A stretch of DNA of 64,000 bases, taken from Enoplolaimus lenunculus (lineage: Eukaryota; Nematoda; Enoplea; Enoplida; Thoracostomopsidae). Of this stretch, positions 22,570-32,302 are shown piece by piece. Under the pieces are notes generated by a model. The model had not been told where the DNA came from, made no database searches, and was given only the letters and a program-made list of their open reading frames with translations. Within the stretch, counting starts at the first letter, position 1, and each line of letters begins with the position of its first letter. Position numbers and translations under genes: made by a program. Location of the stretch: positions 1 to 64,000 of the forward strand of contig JASANG010002583.1 of assembly GCA_030248215.1 (NCBI GenBank), written 5' to 3'.

Positions 22570-23130
22570 CAGGCCCGCGGCCAACCTGCATGCCTTGCTA
22601 GGAAACTAAAAGTTTCAGGACAGGCATACCAGAGTTTTCGAAGACTTAATACAAGCTATGTTAAAAAATTTCTAGGGAAGTAAAATTCTTCCAGGGTGAC
22701 AGAGCCGCCACTCTGGCCCCGCTCTGTCTACTGCAGTGACCCGAATAAAAAGAGGGACTGATATTTATTTGGTCTGTCCACACGGTATCCCCCTGTTATT
22801 CGGTTATGGACTGTTATTTTTTTAACCCACGCTCCACAACCCTCCGTTACTCATGTATATCCGGTACTGCAATTATCCGTTTAATCGTTTCTATTTGGCT
22901 TGTATCAAAAGCTTGAGCGATAATGCAAGGTTATACTTACGAATGTACTTTTAAACCTGAAGTATGCTTTAAAGTTTCGAACTCAACTTTATTTGTTCCT
23001 GGAGCTTTACGGACTATCCGCTTACGGACTCGTATTAAGCATATATACGTACTTCTATTGATTGGGACTCAAAATGGGGACCCCCTATTATTACACCGTC
23101 CCTCTCAGGTCACTACAGTACGGGCCCGCG
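22570..23130. mobile_element. Family D element, copy 5, split by another element
   Basis: The left end AGGCCCGCGGCCAACCTG and family words ATGCCTTGCTAGG and TTAATACAAGCTATG occur before 22,730. The right end CGGGCCCGCG comes only after 23,120. The element between (22,731-23,118) is flanked by TA, so this copy is the older host. Confidence 0.75.
22731..23118. mobile_element. CTGCAGTGACCC inverted-repeat element with TA duplication
   Basis: The ends CTGCAGTGACCCGAA and CTCAGGTCACTACAG are inverted; TA flanks both sides. Inside are CCGCTTACGGACTCGTATTA and a GGGACTCAAAATGGGGACC word shared with the insert at 18.97-19.22 kb. It has no coding frame. Confidence 0.78.
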
Positions 23131-23578
23131 ACGAGAATGTTTTAGCAAACCATAATTAGAAAAGCGTAGACAAGGTAAAACGCGACCTATTGGTCGTATA
23201 AAGAAACTACTTATATATGTATTTACAGCAGGTATAGGGCAGTTTGGTTGTATTTTTTTACAACTACTATTAACTGTAGCATCCTTAGAAAATTACAACT
23301 TCAGGTGAAACTCAAAAATGTTTGACAAGAGGTACAGTCTATAAAATAGAAGCTTAACGCTTCAAGCAATCGAAGTGCACGAACAAAAGCAAAAATATTG
23401 CAACGTTTAGGTTTTGATTAAAGTTTAGATGTAAACCTTATTTCTTGACGTAAGTTAACGAATATTTCTACCGCTAAGTGTCCATACTTAGCTGGCTATA
23501 ATGGCAGCAAGCTGTTGAAATAATGGCTATTCTATGCTTAAGACAGAAACGAGTTCGACAAAGCTTGTAGGTATATTC

Positions 23579-23754
23579 AATGGCGGATCCATGGGGGGAG
23601 GCCCACCCCGGCCGTGGCCCCCCCAACAGCATCTCGACAAAAATTATATAGCAATTTTGTTACAATAGTTCGTGGTTTGTGTATGGGTCAAAAGTAAGTT
23701 TATTACCTGTGAAATTTTGGCCCCCCCATTTTCAGATCCTGGATCCGCCACTGG
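23579..23754 (+). mobile_element. GGATCC-ended MITE, family B, copy 4
   Basis: Ends AATGGCGGATCCATGG and CTGGATCCGCCACTG with the standard family interior. Nearly the same as the copy at 17.14 kb, which suggests both are among the younger insertions. Confidence 0.88.
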
Positions 23755-24407
23755 GTATATTAACTATACCGTGGCGAATCCAGGAATTTTTAGTGATGAA
23801 GAATACTTTTGTGTTCAGAAATGTTTAATTTTAAAGCGAGTTTTTATATTTTAGATATTTCAAGATTAAAGAATTACGCTCAAAACGCAAACATTTGTAA
23901 TTTAAGTTATTCCCCCACCAAATTTAATCTATTTGGCTAAAACAGCAATTTGGGCTTCACATTGACTATTTACACTCTCTTGCGCCATGGCATATTATTA
24001 AACTCTTAGCTACGGTTGCAAAATTTTTTCAGTTTCCTATTCCGTTCCATTAGCTTAAAACTAGCCTACAGAAATGCTAAACTCAACGATCAAACTTATA
24101 ACAATTTTTTCAAAAACGCCCGAAATTCATATTTATTGTGGTGTTGTTCATGCGTAAACCAAAAATGGCTAAATTATTCAAAACAAAAAACAAACTTTTA
24201 CGCGATACTGCCAAGTGCGCGGTATTTTAGTCAAAATACATTCACATTCAAAACTGAACTACAAACCCAGTAATTCAACATGAAGACGGGGGCAGCAGCC
24301 AGCACCCACACAGCAACAAGTTTACGCTCCCGAAGTGATTGTGAAATAAAAGCGTCCAGTATTACGTTTTAAACTAGCGCTGCAATAAAACAGTATGTCT
24401 GCGAATT
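23755..24407. other. Non-coding, no feature recognised
   Basis: No supported gene. A 28-codon frame starts at about 24,281 (MKTGAAASTH) just before the CCAAT-rich repeats, too short and motif-free to call. Confidence 0.3.
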
Positions 24408-24720
24408 CCTATTGGTTGTTGCTTTAGTCAACGAATCAATAACGTCAAATTATTGGATGTTCATTCAAATATTATAATTTGGACAACCAATAAAATGCCG
24501 CGATTACAACTTCCTATTGGTTGTTGCTTTAGTCCATCGTATCAATAACGTCAAATTATTGGATGTTCATCCAAATATTAAAATTCGAATAACCAATAAC
24601 ACGCCGGCATTCATTATATTCACCAGACCAATAACTAATGAGAATTAGGAAGAAACAGGTTTGATACTTCCTATTGGCTGTTGGTTTCTACAATGAACGA
24701 CATAATATTGGTTGTAGTGC
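24408..24720. repeat. CCAAT-rich tandem repeat, two to three units
   Basis: CCTATTGGTTGTTGCTTTAG starts two consecutive units (24,408 and 24,513), and a third, shorter version starts at 24,670. Each unit also contains AATAACGTCAAATTATTGG and a CCAATAA word in the opposite sense. The result is a cluster of CCAAT boxes on both strands, the target type of NF-Y. No gene start is evident beside it. Confidence 0.75.
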
Positions 24721-24945
24721 AATACTAAAGTTAGCACAAGCAATCAAAATTGATAGAAAATATGCAATACTATTTCAGTTCTGTGGTTAAATATAGAAGG
24801 TTACTGGGTCCAAATCGGCAAATATATACACATTGTATTGAATGTTAAGCGAGAATAGGTGTGTTCGCGTGAAATACAAAAAACATTTTGGAACTAAAGC
24901 GAACAACGTTTTGAAAAGGACAATTAAATTTACAACAAACACTTC

Positions 24946-25091
24946 GGCCCATATATAGAACAGGGCGGGATCGTTTTCCGGCTGGGTTGTAACAGAGTTA
25001 GTATAAGCTTTAGACTGGCTTTTTTGCTTAGGCTTAGGCTTACGAATATGCTTATACTACTACTGTTCCGGCCTTGTTCTATACATGGGCC
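24946..25091 (+). mobile_element. TTAGGC-array MITE, family A, copy 5
   Basis: Ends GGCCCATATATAGAACAGG and CTTGTTCTATACATGGGCC. The GGCGGGATCG block and the CTTAGGCTTAGGCTTAC array are in plus orientation. Confidence 0.87.
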
Positions 25092-25267
25092 AACATTTCT
25101 GTATATGTCTCTAATCGCGACTCAATGCTAGCCAAAACTGGAACTCTGTTATGTTCTTTTAAGATGAATCAGTTTTATAATACAAACGCACTGAAATTTG
25201 ATATTAAATACCGCGCTCGCAAGACACTCGATATGGCGCGAACTTTTGACCATTTATAATCAGATCG

Positions 25268-25444
25268 GCGTGTGTTACTTTAAGGTGGGTCCAGATTTCT
25301 GATGGGTCTATAAAAGAGTAGGTTTAGATTCTAGATTACATTTTTTGCGTAGGCTTAGGCTTAGGAACACATTTTTGCAACGCTTAGGCTTAGGCTTAGG
25401 AATACGCTTAATCAACTCTTACGCCCCTTAATGCAACATTGGCC
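25268..25444 (+). mobile_element. TTAGGC-array MITE, family A-prime, copy 3
   Basis: The left end is worn (CGTGTGTTACTTTAAGG); the right end reads CTTAATGCAACATTGGCC. CCAGATTTCTGATGGGTC and two hexamer runs at 25,345-25,405 identify the family. Confidence 0.8.
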
Positions 25445-25774
25445 ATATCATATCAACGGCAAATATATGATGTAATTATCATTTCTTGTTCATGTGGGTT
25501 AATATATACAATACTAGTGGTGATATGGTGTTTTTGGCAGTGAAAAAAATTGGAAGCTAAAGTTATTGTTATTTTCATTTCAAAAATTATTAGCAACATT
25601 GGATTTTTGAACAGTAAATGAAGTAATTTGCGTCAGTCCAGCATCCTATCAAGTAATTTATCTAATAATCATTCTTACTCCGTGTTGGCTTAAATGTTAA
25701 TGAACTTTTCGTTAAAAAGTTACAAGTTCTTCAAAGCCTGGCTCATTAAACTTTGTACTAATACCTAAGTAGTG

Positions 25775-26000
25775 TAATGTTACTTTTAGGGGCGTAACAG
25801 TAGGTTAAGCGTTATTCCTAAGCCTAAGCGTATTAAAGCATATTGCAGAAATGTGTTCCTATATGCCTAAGCTTAAGCGTTGCAAGAATGTGTTCCTATG
25901 CCTAAGCCTAAGCGTAAGCAAAAATCGTACTCTAGAATCTAAACCTACTCTTTTATAAACCCACCAGAAATGTGGACGCCCCTTAAAGCAAACATGGGCC
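25775..26000 (-). mobile_element. TTAGGC-array MITE, family A-prime, copy 4
   Basis: Left end AATGTTACTTTTAGGGGCG and right end CCTTAAAGCAAACATGGGCC. Hexamers read CCTAAG; part of the array is duplicated around GAATGTGTTCCTATGCC, making this the longest family A-prime copy. Confidence 0.82.
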
Positions 26001-26150
26001 GATTCCTTAACAGTCTGGTTCTCTGGTTTAAGCAATGTTTTCTAATGATTTCGTTCACTATAGTACAGTTGCGGCTAAACATAGCAGCACTAAAAAGCCG
26101 ATTATTTTAATAAAATAATACTTTCGATATTGCAAAAATTACCAAACAGT

Positions 26151-26326
26151 GTCGGATCCACAAATTTCTAAAGCGGGGCAGTGCGAGATGTAATAGTCAA
26201 AACGAACTCGCGAGCGATAATTCATTCGAACGCTACTTTTGTACTAAACGTTAATAGAAAACCTTGGTTCTCAACCTTGTTGGCAAGGGTTAGGCCATGG
26301 TGGTCTCACCTTGGATCCGCCGCTGA
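26151..26326. mobile_element. GGATCC-ended element, diverged subfamily
   Basis: Left end GTGTCGGATCCACAAATTTC and right end CACCTTGGATCCGCCGCTG are inverted. The interior differs from family B, with ACCTTGTTGGCAAGG near the right end, matching the fragment at 0.90 kb. It is a sister family that shares only the terminal motif. Confidence 0.6.
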
Positions 26327-26637
26327 TTACAGAGCGTGCTATTTCATGTCAAAAACACCAGTTTTGTGTACGCCGATTAAAGTGATGCCTATTGCGTAAC
26401 AGAGAGTTGTTCGGCCGATAATGCTAACATTTTGCGATTCATATATCTCAAAAAACGGTACAGATTTTATGACGATTTTGCACAAAACCCGAAACATACG
26501 TTGGTTCAGTGTAAATGATGTTTAAATCTAGTTTCTCACGATGGAAACAATGCTTTTACACTGCGAAGAAGTTGTTTATTTGGCTGCAGTCAAAAAATAT
26601 CAAAGCTAATCGATTATAATCAAATATTGGAAAGCTT

Positions 26638-27020
26638 GGCCCATGTATACAACAGGGCCGGATCGTTTTCCGGAGGTGCTGTAACAGAGTCAGTTTAAGC
26701 TCTAGACCATATTTTTTGCTTAGGCTTAGGCTTAGGAATAGGCTTAGGAATAGGCTCATCCGTACGCTTTCCGCTTAGGCTTAGGCTTAGGCTTCGGCAA
26801 CGGCGGATCCATGGGGGGCACCCCGGCCATGACCCCCCAACAGCATCTCGACAAAAATTATATAGCAATGTTATAGCAATAGTTCGTGGTTTGTGTGTGG
26901 GTCAAAAATAACTTTGTTACGTGTGAAATTTTGCCCCCCCCCATTTTGAGATCATGGATCCGCTACTGGGCTTAGGAATATGCTTATACTATTGTTCCGG
27001 CCCTGTTCTATACATGGGCC
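26638..27020 (+). mobile_element. TTAGGC-array MITE, family A, copy 6, host of a nested element
   Basis: The ends GGCCCATGTATACAACAGG and CCCTGTTCTATACATGGGCC belong to one family A element whose hexamer array is split at about 26,797 by a family B element. It has the longest TTAGGC-type array in the window (26,717-26,795). Confidence 0.88.
26798..26968 (+). mobile_element. GGATCC-ended MITE, family B, copy 5, nested
   Basis: CAACGGCGGATCCATGG and CATGGATCCGCTACTGG bound a standard family B interior. The hexamer array of the host continues on both sides, so family B was active after this family A copy was in place. Confidence 0.9.
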
Positions 27021-27598
27021 GAAAGTTTTAAAAACAAAAGTATGTGTAAGTAACTGCCTATTTCGCGAGATGAACCTAAAACTCGTAGTTTTCTATGTAT
27101 ATTATTTGATTATAAACGCGTGAAAAATTCAAATAAACTAATTATTAATATAAATGCTTTCAATAAAATAATTAGTTTTACACAATAGATTTTTCACAAA
27201 TTGTTCATTTATTGAATATATAGCCGAATATACATTATAGCTTTCCTACTCAAATCAATTTCATTTGTTGCAGAAAACTGTCGAATTTAGCAATATATAT
27301 TGTTACAGAAGTCAATTGTATTGTGTATATAGAAAAGAAAGGTCTCTATTTAAAATATTTTTGAGTTTTCAGAACTTATACATCCGTTATTTGCAGTGGA
27401 AAACATCTTTTAGAATGTTTCTATTTTGTTCAGTTATTTTTAGACACCTTGCAAATGTTAAATTTTGCTGTTTAAAGCTAAAAATAATAATCGTCAAGTG
27501 GTTTTTGTTAAAATCTTCCCACGATTGAAACAACCAAGTTTGTATACAACTATTTTTCAATGTTCACGTACGATCGGATTTCAATTAACACTAAACAG
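27021..27598. other. AT-rich non-coding
   Basis: An 87-codon frame at about 27.27-27.53 kb is low-complexity and has no motif. Nothing else was recognised. Confidence 0.35.
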
Positions 27599-27813
27599 GG
27601 CCAATGCAAATAACAGGGGCGGAACAGCATTATAAGCATATTCCTAAGCCTAAGCCTAAGCGTAAGAATGAGCATATTCCTAAGCCTAAGTCTAAGCGTA
27701 AGAATGAGCATATTCCTACGCCTAAGCCAGGCAAAAAAATTAGTCAAAACCTTAAGCTTATCTGTTATAGTCCGACAGAAAAACGTTCCGCCCCTAATCT
27801 TCCAATGGGCCCT
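27599..27813 (-). mobile_element. TTAGGC-array MITE, family A relative, copy 7
   Basis: The left end GGCCAATGCAAATAACAGG is diverged and the right end reads AAAACGTTCCGCCCC before CCAATGGGCCC. The array is three near-copies of a 39-base block with CATATTCCTAAGCCTAAG. Open frames on both strands follow this periodic text. Confidence 0.72.
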
Positions 27814-28014
27814 AAACATGATGTGGTGGAACTCGCATGTTGAAATTTAATGAAACCTGACTGTTTAAATTTTATTTTATATATCACGGATGCATCAACA
27901 ATACCTAATATTTTACTCCTTAATAGACACCTTGACAATCGAATCAGCAGCCTATGTATAGAACTCCACACTTTCAATATTCGAAAATAAATCGAATAAA
28001 TGTTCTGAAAAATC

Positions 28015-28440
28015 TGGCTATTGGCTGGGTTTCCGAAACCCTACTTCAGTACAACTCAGTACTTAATTACGTGCTAAGTAATTACTTAATTACTTTGTCG
28101 TTTTTGAAAACATATATACTTATGTTAAGTAAAAACTTAAGTCGCTGACTAAATTTTATATATTACAAAGTAACCGTTGAGGTTAAGTAAATACTAAAGA
28201 AGTCGCAGAAATTTGATATATTACAAAGTAACCGTTGAGGAATAGTAACCTTGGGTTAATTGAAATTGTAAACCCATGGAATCTGCTTAATATAAAGCGA
28301 AACAATAACTTCGTTGTTATAATAGCTCACATAGGCGTTTGATTGTTTTTGCTCAAAAAGTCAAGTTATTACTTAAGTCGGGGACATAAAGAAATTACTT
28401 AAGCATAACTTAAAAGTAAGATTGTAGAAACCCAGCCACT
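28015..28440. mobile_element. TGGCTGGGTTTC-ended element with TTACTTAAG words
   Basis: The left end TGGCTGGGTTTCCGAAACCC is matched by GTAGAAACCCAGCCA on the right. The interior has many ACTTAAGT, TAATTACTTAA and AAGTAACCGTTGAGG words, the last one twice. Relatives lie at about 40.12-40.19 kb and 48.04-48.48 kb. Confidence 0.72.
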
Positions 28441-28788
28441 CTGTTAGATTTTGTGTTCAACCTACGGTGCTTGGGAACTAAGATTTTGGAATATATGTGA
28501 ATTATGGGAAATTCTAATATCACAATAAATTTGGGAATATCGCTTTCGCATATATCATTTTTGGCGTGATTCCAGGCTTAAACAATCGTTAAACAGTAGT
28601 TTCTTAAGCATTACCTTTCTATTTTTTAGCTGCCAAACAAAAACAATCGGCAGGAATCAAAAACTTATATAGTAGGCTGCACTTCTGCACTTTGCTGTCC
28701 AACACATTGAGTGCTATATATAAAATTTGCCATTAACCTCAGGCTATTTGTACACATTCTATAAGACGCTGCGTCAATCTTTATCGAT
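28441..28788. other. Non-coding, no feature recognised
   Basis: No gene or repeat recognised. Confidence 0.35.
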
Positions 28789-28900
28789 GTTCATGTTACT
28801 TTTAGGGTCGTTGAGTTTTCTATTTTATTACAATTTTTGCTTAGGCTTAGGGATATATATGTTTAATGTTCTGTTACGCCCCTAAAAATAACATTGGCCG
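28789..28900 (+). mobile_element. TTAGGC-array MITE, family A-prime, short copy 5
   Basis: Left end TTCATGTTACTTTTAGGG and right end CCCCTAAAAATAACATTGGCC flank one TTAGGCTTAGGG run. The copy has lost most of its interior. Confidence 0.72.
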
Positions 28901-29027
28901 AAATTCAATAAAGCACACACCAGTTTTATTAAATGTACGAGCGTCAAAAAAGACGAACGGGAAACTGATTGAGACGAAATAGGAACGGATTGCATCCAAA
29001 TACAGAATTTTTCGTCAGCTCCAGCTA

Positions 29028-29362
29028 CAGTCACGGACAGAATAAAGTGCAACCGCGGTCGCGACCCAAACGCGGTTCGAATCGCGATCGCTCGCAGACG
29101 CAATCGCTCGCAGACGCAATCGCGATCGCTCGCAGACGCAATCGCGATCGCTCGCAACCGCAATTTACGTGGACGCAAAAACCGCGACTGTGACCGCAGT
29201 TCAAACCGCGACTGCGACCGCGGTTTGAACCGCGACTGCGAACGCAATTAAAATCGCGTCTCAAACCGCGTTTGAGACGCGATCGTTGACTCTCAGATGC
29301 GGCTACAAAACCGCAACCGCACGCAATTGCGGTTTCTGCGCACTTAATTCTGTCCGTGACTG
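29028..29362. mobile_element. CAGTCACGGACAGAAT element with GC-rich GATCGC array
   Basis: The ends CAGTCACGGACAGAAT and ATTCTGTCCGTGACTG are an exact inverted pair with TA on both sides. Inside is an unusually GC-rich array of CGCAATCGCGATCGCTCG-type units, then AACCGCGACTGCGACCGCGG words in both orientations. All frames across it are driven by the array, so it is non-coding. Confidence 0.92.
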
Positions 29363-29364
29363 TA

Positions 29365-29600
29365 CTTTGGTGGTGAAACCATGCAAATTCGAGAAAAAAA
29401 TTTTAGACAAAAGCATTTTGGATATCCGGGTGCACGTTTCATTTCCGATACATATCCGGTGCCATCAGTACTGACAATATCAGCAAAACTATTTCGTAAT
29501 AAATTTTAATGTCTTCGATTGCTAATTTATTAAGCTGTGTAGTGTTTCATAGATCCTGTTGTTTTTAAGCCATTGATTCAGTGAGGCGAAATAGGTAGTA
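29365..29600. other. Non-coding, no feature recognised
   Basis: No gene or repeat recognised. Confidence 0.3.
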
Positions 29601-29602
29601 TA

Positions 29603-30485
29603 CTGGCTTCTCCACAGCTTGAAAATTTCCGCCGGGGGGCGTTTCCTGCGGGGCCCCCAGGAGTTTCATGGGGAGGCCATCGCTCAACATGACAAAAGTT
29701 CCCCGCAAACGCTAATAACAACAATTTTAACTAATACTACACACAAAAAAGTATTTCTGAACTTATTCAGAAAAGTATTTTCTGTGGCATATCTGAAAAG
29801 TTTTTCTGATATTTAAGATAAGTTTTCTAAAAAAACGCTTACTTTCAGACTTTATTTCAAAACTTTTTTGAAAACTTTTCTGTTATAACAGAAATACTTT
29901 TCAAGTGCACCATGCTAATTATATTTCTTAAATGTAAGAAATATTTTCTTAAATATCAGAAAAAATATTATTTTGAGTGTACTGACAACTTTACCAGAAG
30001 TTGAAAGAAGCACAATTATATAAAATATAGATAATCTATAATTGAAACTGTGATTAACATATATTTTATATATTAGTTACAGCTTCAGTTTATCATAAGG
30101 CTCAGGCGGGTTGAATTTGTTGCTGCAAGTACTTTCGAATGCTGTATGCCCTGAAACGGTCTTTATATAATTGTGCTTTTTTCAGTTCACTATTGAATTG
30201 TACTAGTTACTACCGGTATTTGTAATGCTATTAAAAATTACGAGTACTCAGCGTAATATAAAATCACATTTTGCCGAATGTCCGCCTCAAAAAAGTCCAG
30301 GTCTTTATGTTTTAACATTGAAAATTTTTGGCTTAGAAAAGTCCTGGGGGCCCCCTGCAAAAAAATTTGCTGGGGGGCGGCCGAAATTTCGCCGGGGGGT
30401 TTTTCCTGGGGGCCGCAAAATTTTTGCCGGGGGGGGAAATGAAAATTTCACCAAGTGCTGCCCCCCTCGCTGTGGAGAAGCCAGG
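29603..30485. mobile_element. CTGGCTTCTCCACAGC inverted-repeat element
   Basis: The ends CTGGCTTCTCCACAGC and GCTGTGGAGAAGCCAG are exact complements, with TA at 29,601-29,602 and 30,486-30,487. Sub-terminal G-rich blocks (GCCGGGGGG, GGGGCCCCC) lie near both ends. It is 0.88 kb, larger than the other MITEs here, partly because another element (29,740-29,979) sits inside. No transposase frame was seen. Confidence 0.82.
29740..29979. mobile_element. CACACAAAAAAGT element, copy 1, nested
   Basis: Left end CACACAAAAAAGTATTTCTG and right end AATATTATTTTGAGTG are flanked by TA. The interior is AGAAAAGTATTTTCTG-like words in both senses. It lies inside the 29.60-30.49 kb element and is therefore younger than it. 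Confidence 0.7.
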
Positions 30486-30487
30486 TA

Positions 30488-30702
30488 TATGACGGTTACT
30501 TAGTTAATTTTAGCCAATATCTCCAATATGTTGCTAAGTTGTTTGGTTTTACTCTAATTTTCTAGGAAATTACGGAAATTCTTTCCTGAAAATTGTGACA
30601 AAAGTCAAAGGAAACGGGCTAAACAGATAAATTTTGCAAAATTTTACCACTCAAATTCCAAACTTCTACCGGAGCCAGAGGCATACCTCCGGTTGCACCC
30701 TG
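30488..30702. mobile_element. CCGGAGCCGGA hAT-type MITE, right part only
   Basis: From TTTAGCCAATATCTCCAATA to CCTCCGGTTGCACCCTG this matches the right two thirds of the 20.29 kb element. The left third is missing, and the break coincides with the end of the CTGGCTTCTCC element, which may have replaced it. Confidence 0.75.
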
Positions 30703-30764
30703 GTAGTTAACATGACGTTTAATTTGTGAATATTTGCAAATATCTGTAAATGTCTTTACTCTAT

Positions 30765-30808
30765 TGCAGTCCCACAAAAAAGTGCGGCCCTTGATCTTCA
30801 CATGGGCC
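30765..30808. mobile_element. Terminal fragment of a family A relative
   Basis: TATTGCAGTCCCAC, AAAAAGTGCGGCCC and CACATGGGCC resemble the AAAACGTTCCGCCCC...GGGCC end at 27.8 kb. Only one end remains. Confidence 0.4.
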
Positions 30809-31052
30809 GTAAGACATCTAGGCTGTATGGCCGGTAGAATTTCTTATGTACTCAGAAAAAATCATAAAATACACATTTTATTGCATTTTGTAAAAAATAC
30901 ACCAAGTTTTAGGATTGAAGCGCGCATGCTTCTTAAATTAATGTTCATAAAAGCATAAATTCTAGTACATAAACTTTATGAAAATTTCGCTCTATATTGA
31001 AGTATTATGCTTAAGAAGTATATTTTACTCATTTAATCCCCGGTGCCGAGTA

Positions 31053-31260
31053 CAACACACAAAAAAGTGTTCTTGAATCTATTCAGAAAAGTATTTTCAG
31101 CCACAAAACAAAACGTTTTTCTGGTATTTAAAACATTTTTTCTAAAAATAACGGAAAAACGTTCGTTTCTGTCCTTTAAATAAAACGATTTTCAGATTAC
31201 TTTAAAAGAAATTTTCGCAGAATTTTTCCTTAAGCATCGAAAATATTATTTTGCGTGAAG
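31053..31260. mobile_element. CACACAAAAAAGT element, copy 2
   Basis: CAACACACAAAAAAGTGTTC on the left and AATATTATTTTGCGTGAAG on the right match the 29.74 kb element with more substitutions. TA occurs on both sides. Confidence 0.6.
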
Positions 31261-31261
31261 T

Positions 31262-32008
31262 ATGCAAAATTATCTCAAACGTTACAATAATTATAATCAC
31301 TTAGCTGCGCTTCCACAGTTCGTGTTGTTTGAACAGAGTGTTATTATGTACAAACAATAAGCACACAATATTAACCGTTTACCGCATAAGGATTTTCAAT
31401 TTCATATATGAGACTTAAATCTACGGTGTGTTTAAACCCGGGACTCCTGGATATAAAACATTTACCATCATTGTTCGATTTGTCGCTCGTTCAAACTATG
31501 CGGGAAAGGGTTAGTGATAACAATAAATTACTGCTGAGCACATCTTTCATCTTTTGTCGTATCCATATTGCATTGATTATCACATGTTAGTTCTGAAAAG
31601 CTTACTAATTTATTGTAATTATCATTAACGACTTTACCATAGCAGATGCCGCTTGAGGAGCTCGCAAATCCAAAATATTGTAAGAGACCCCGACGTAGTG
31701 GAGGGATTTCATCCGGAAAAATTTTGAGTGGGGGAACGAAGGTAACTTTCACCAAACAAAACTACTGTTTAAGGGCAAGATCCCATTCAAACATGCCTTG
31801 TCGCTCGTATACAACTTGTAAACACACTGCACGCAAATCTGTTACATTATAAACACTGCAAAATTATACATAATGTGTTTGACGTCCAACAAAGTTAAAA
31901 TAATATTTAAAACCAAAAATACTGAACCGGGATAAAGCTCAAAATGGAGGTTTGAACTGGGGCAAACCGCGTTGAGTAGTCCCTCCACCGCATAACTAAC
32001 TTTAATAC
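31262..32008. other. Non-coding; possible downstream region of the kinesin gene
   Basis: No exon is confidently placed. Text at about 31.69-31.76 kb (GTGGAGGGATTTCATCCGG) recalls the G-rich blocks of the 30.4 kb element and is probably repeat-derived, so the 75-codon minus-strand frame across it is not called a gene. Confidence 0.35.
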
Positions 32009-32052
32009 CTGCATGTGAATCGTCAACCATCGACATATTGACAGATCCAATC
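32009..32052 (-). CDS. Tentative small 3' exon of the CENP-E-like gene
   Basis: A 44-base stretch has an acceptor (TTTTGTACTGCAG) and a donor (GTATTA). If the previous exon uses the GTAAGT donor next to its stop codon, the phase fits and gives KIGSVNMSMVDDSHAG. This is only a phase-consistent possibility; the alternative is that translation stops at 32,887. Confidence 0.25.
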
Positions 32053-32302
32053 CTGCAGTACAAAACGAGACCGATAAAGTACACAACAAACGCAAAAAGA
32101 CATACAGATACATATACAGTTAAGTTGACAATAGTTAGAATGATGATAGAGAGACAACTAATAAAACTTCGCAGGATGAAAATTTATTAGTCAGTAACTT
32201 TCGAACCATTAAATTTGGTACTAATATAAAATTTAAGACACGAATTTGGTGAAAGCCTAATCAAAATTTCAACGATTTTCCCATTAAATCGGAGCTGTGA
32301 AG

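Noticed and set aside
27550-27850. Frames with repeated KPKPKRKNEHI or LRLRNMLILT peptides
   Set aside because: They are translations of the hexamer array of a family A relative.
29070-29110. tRNA-like GGTTCGAATCGC word as a tRNA or SINE promoter
   Set aside because: No A box, no cloverleaf and no 3' tail; it belongs to the GC-rich array.
28882-29264. Arg/Ser-rich frames resembling an RS-domain protein
   Set aside because: The reading is produced by the GATCGC array inside an inverted-repeat element; frames are open on both strands for the same reason.
31528-31755. Possible extra kinesin tail exon
   Set aside because: The first part resembles the G-rich repeat text at 30.4 kb, and no acceptor with matching phase was found.
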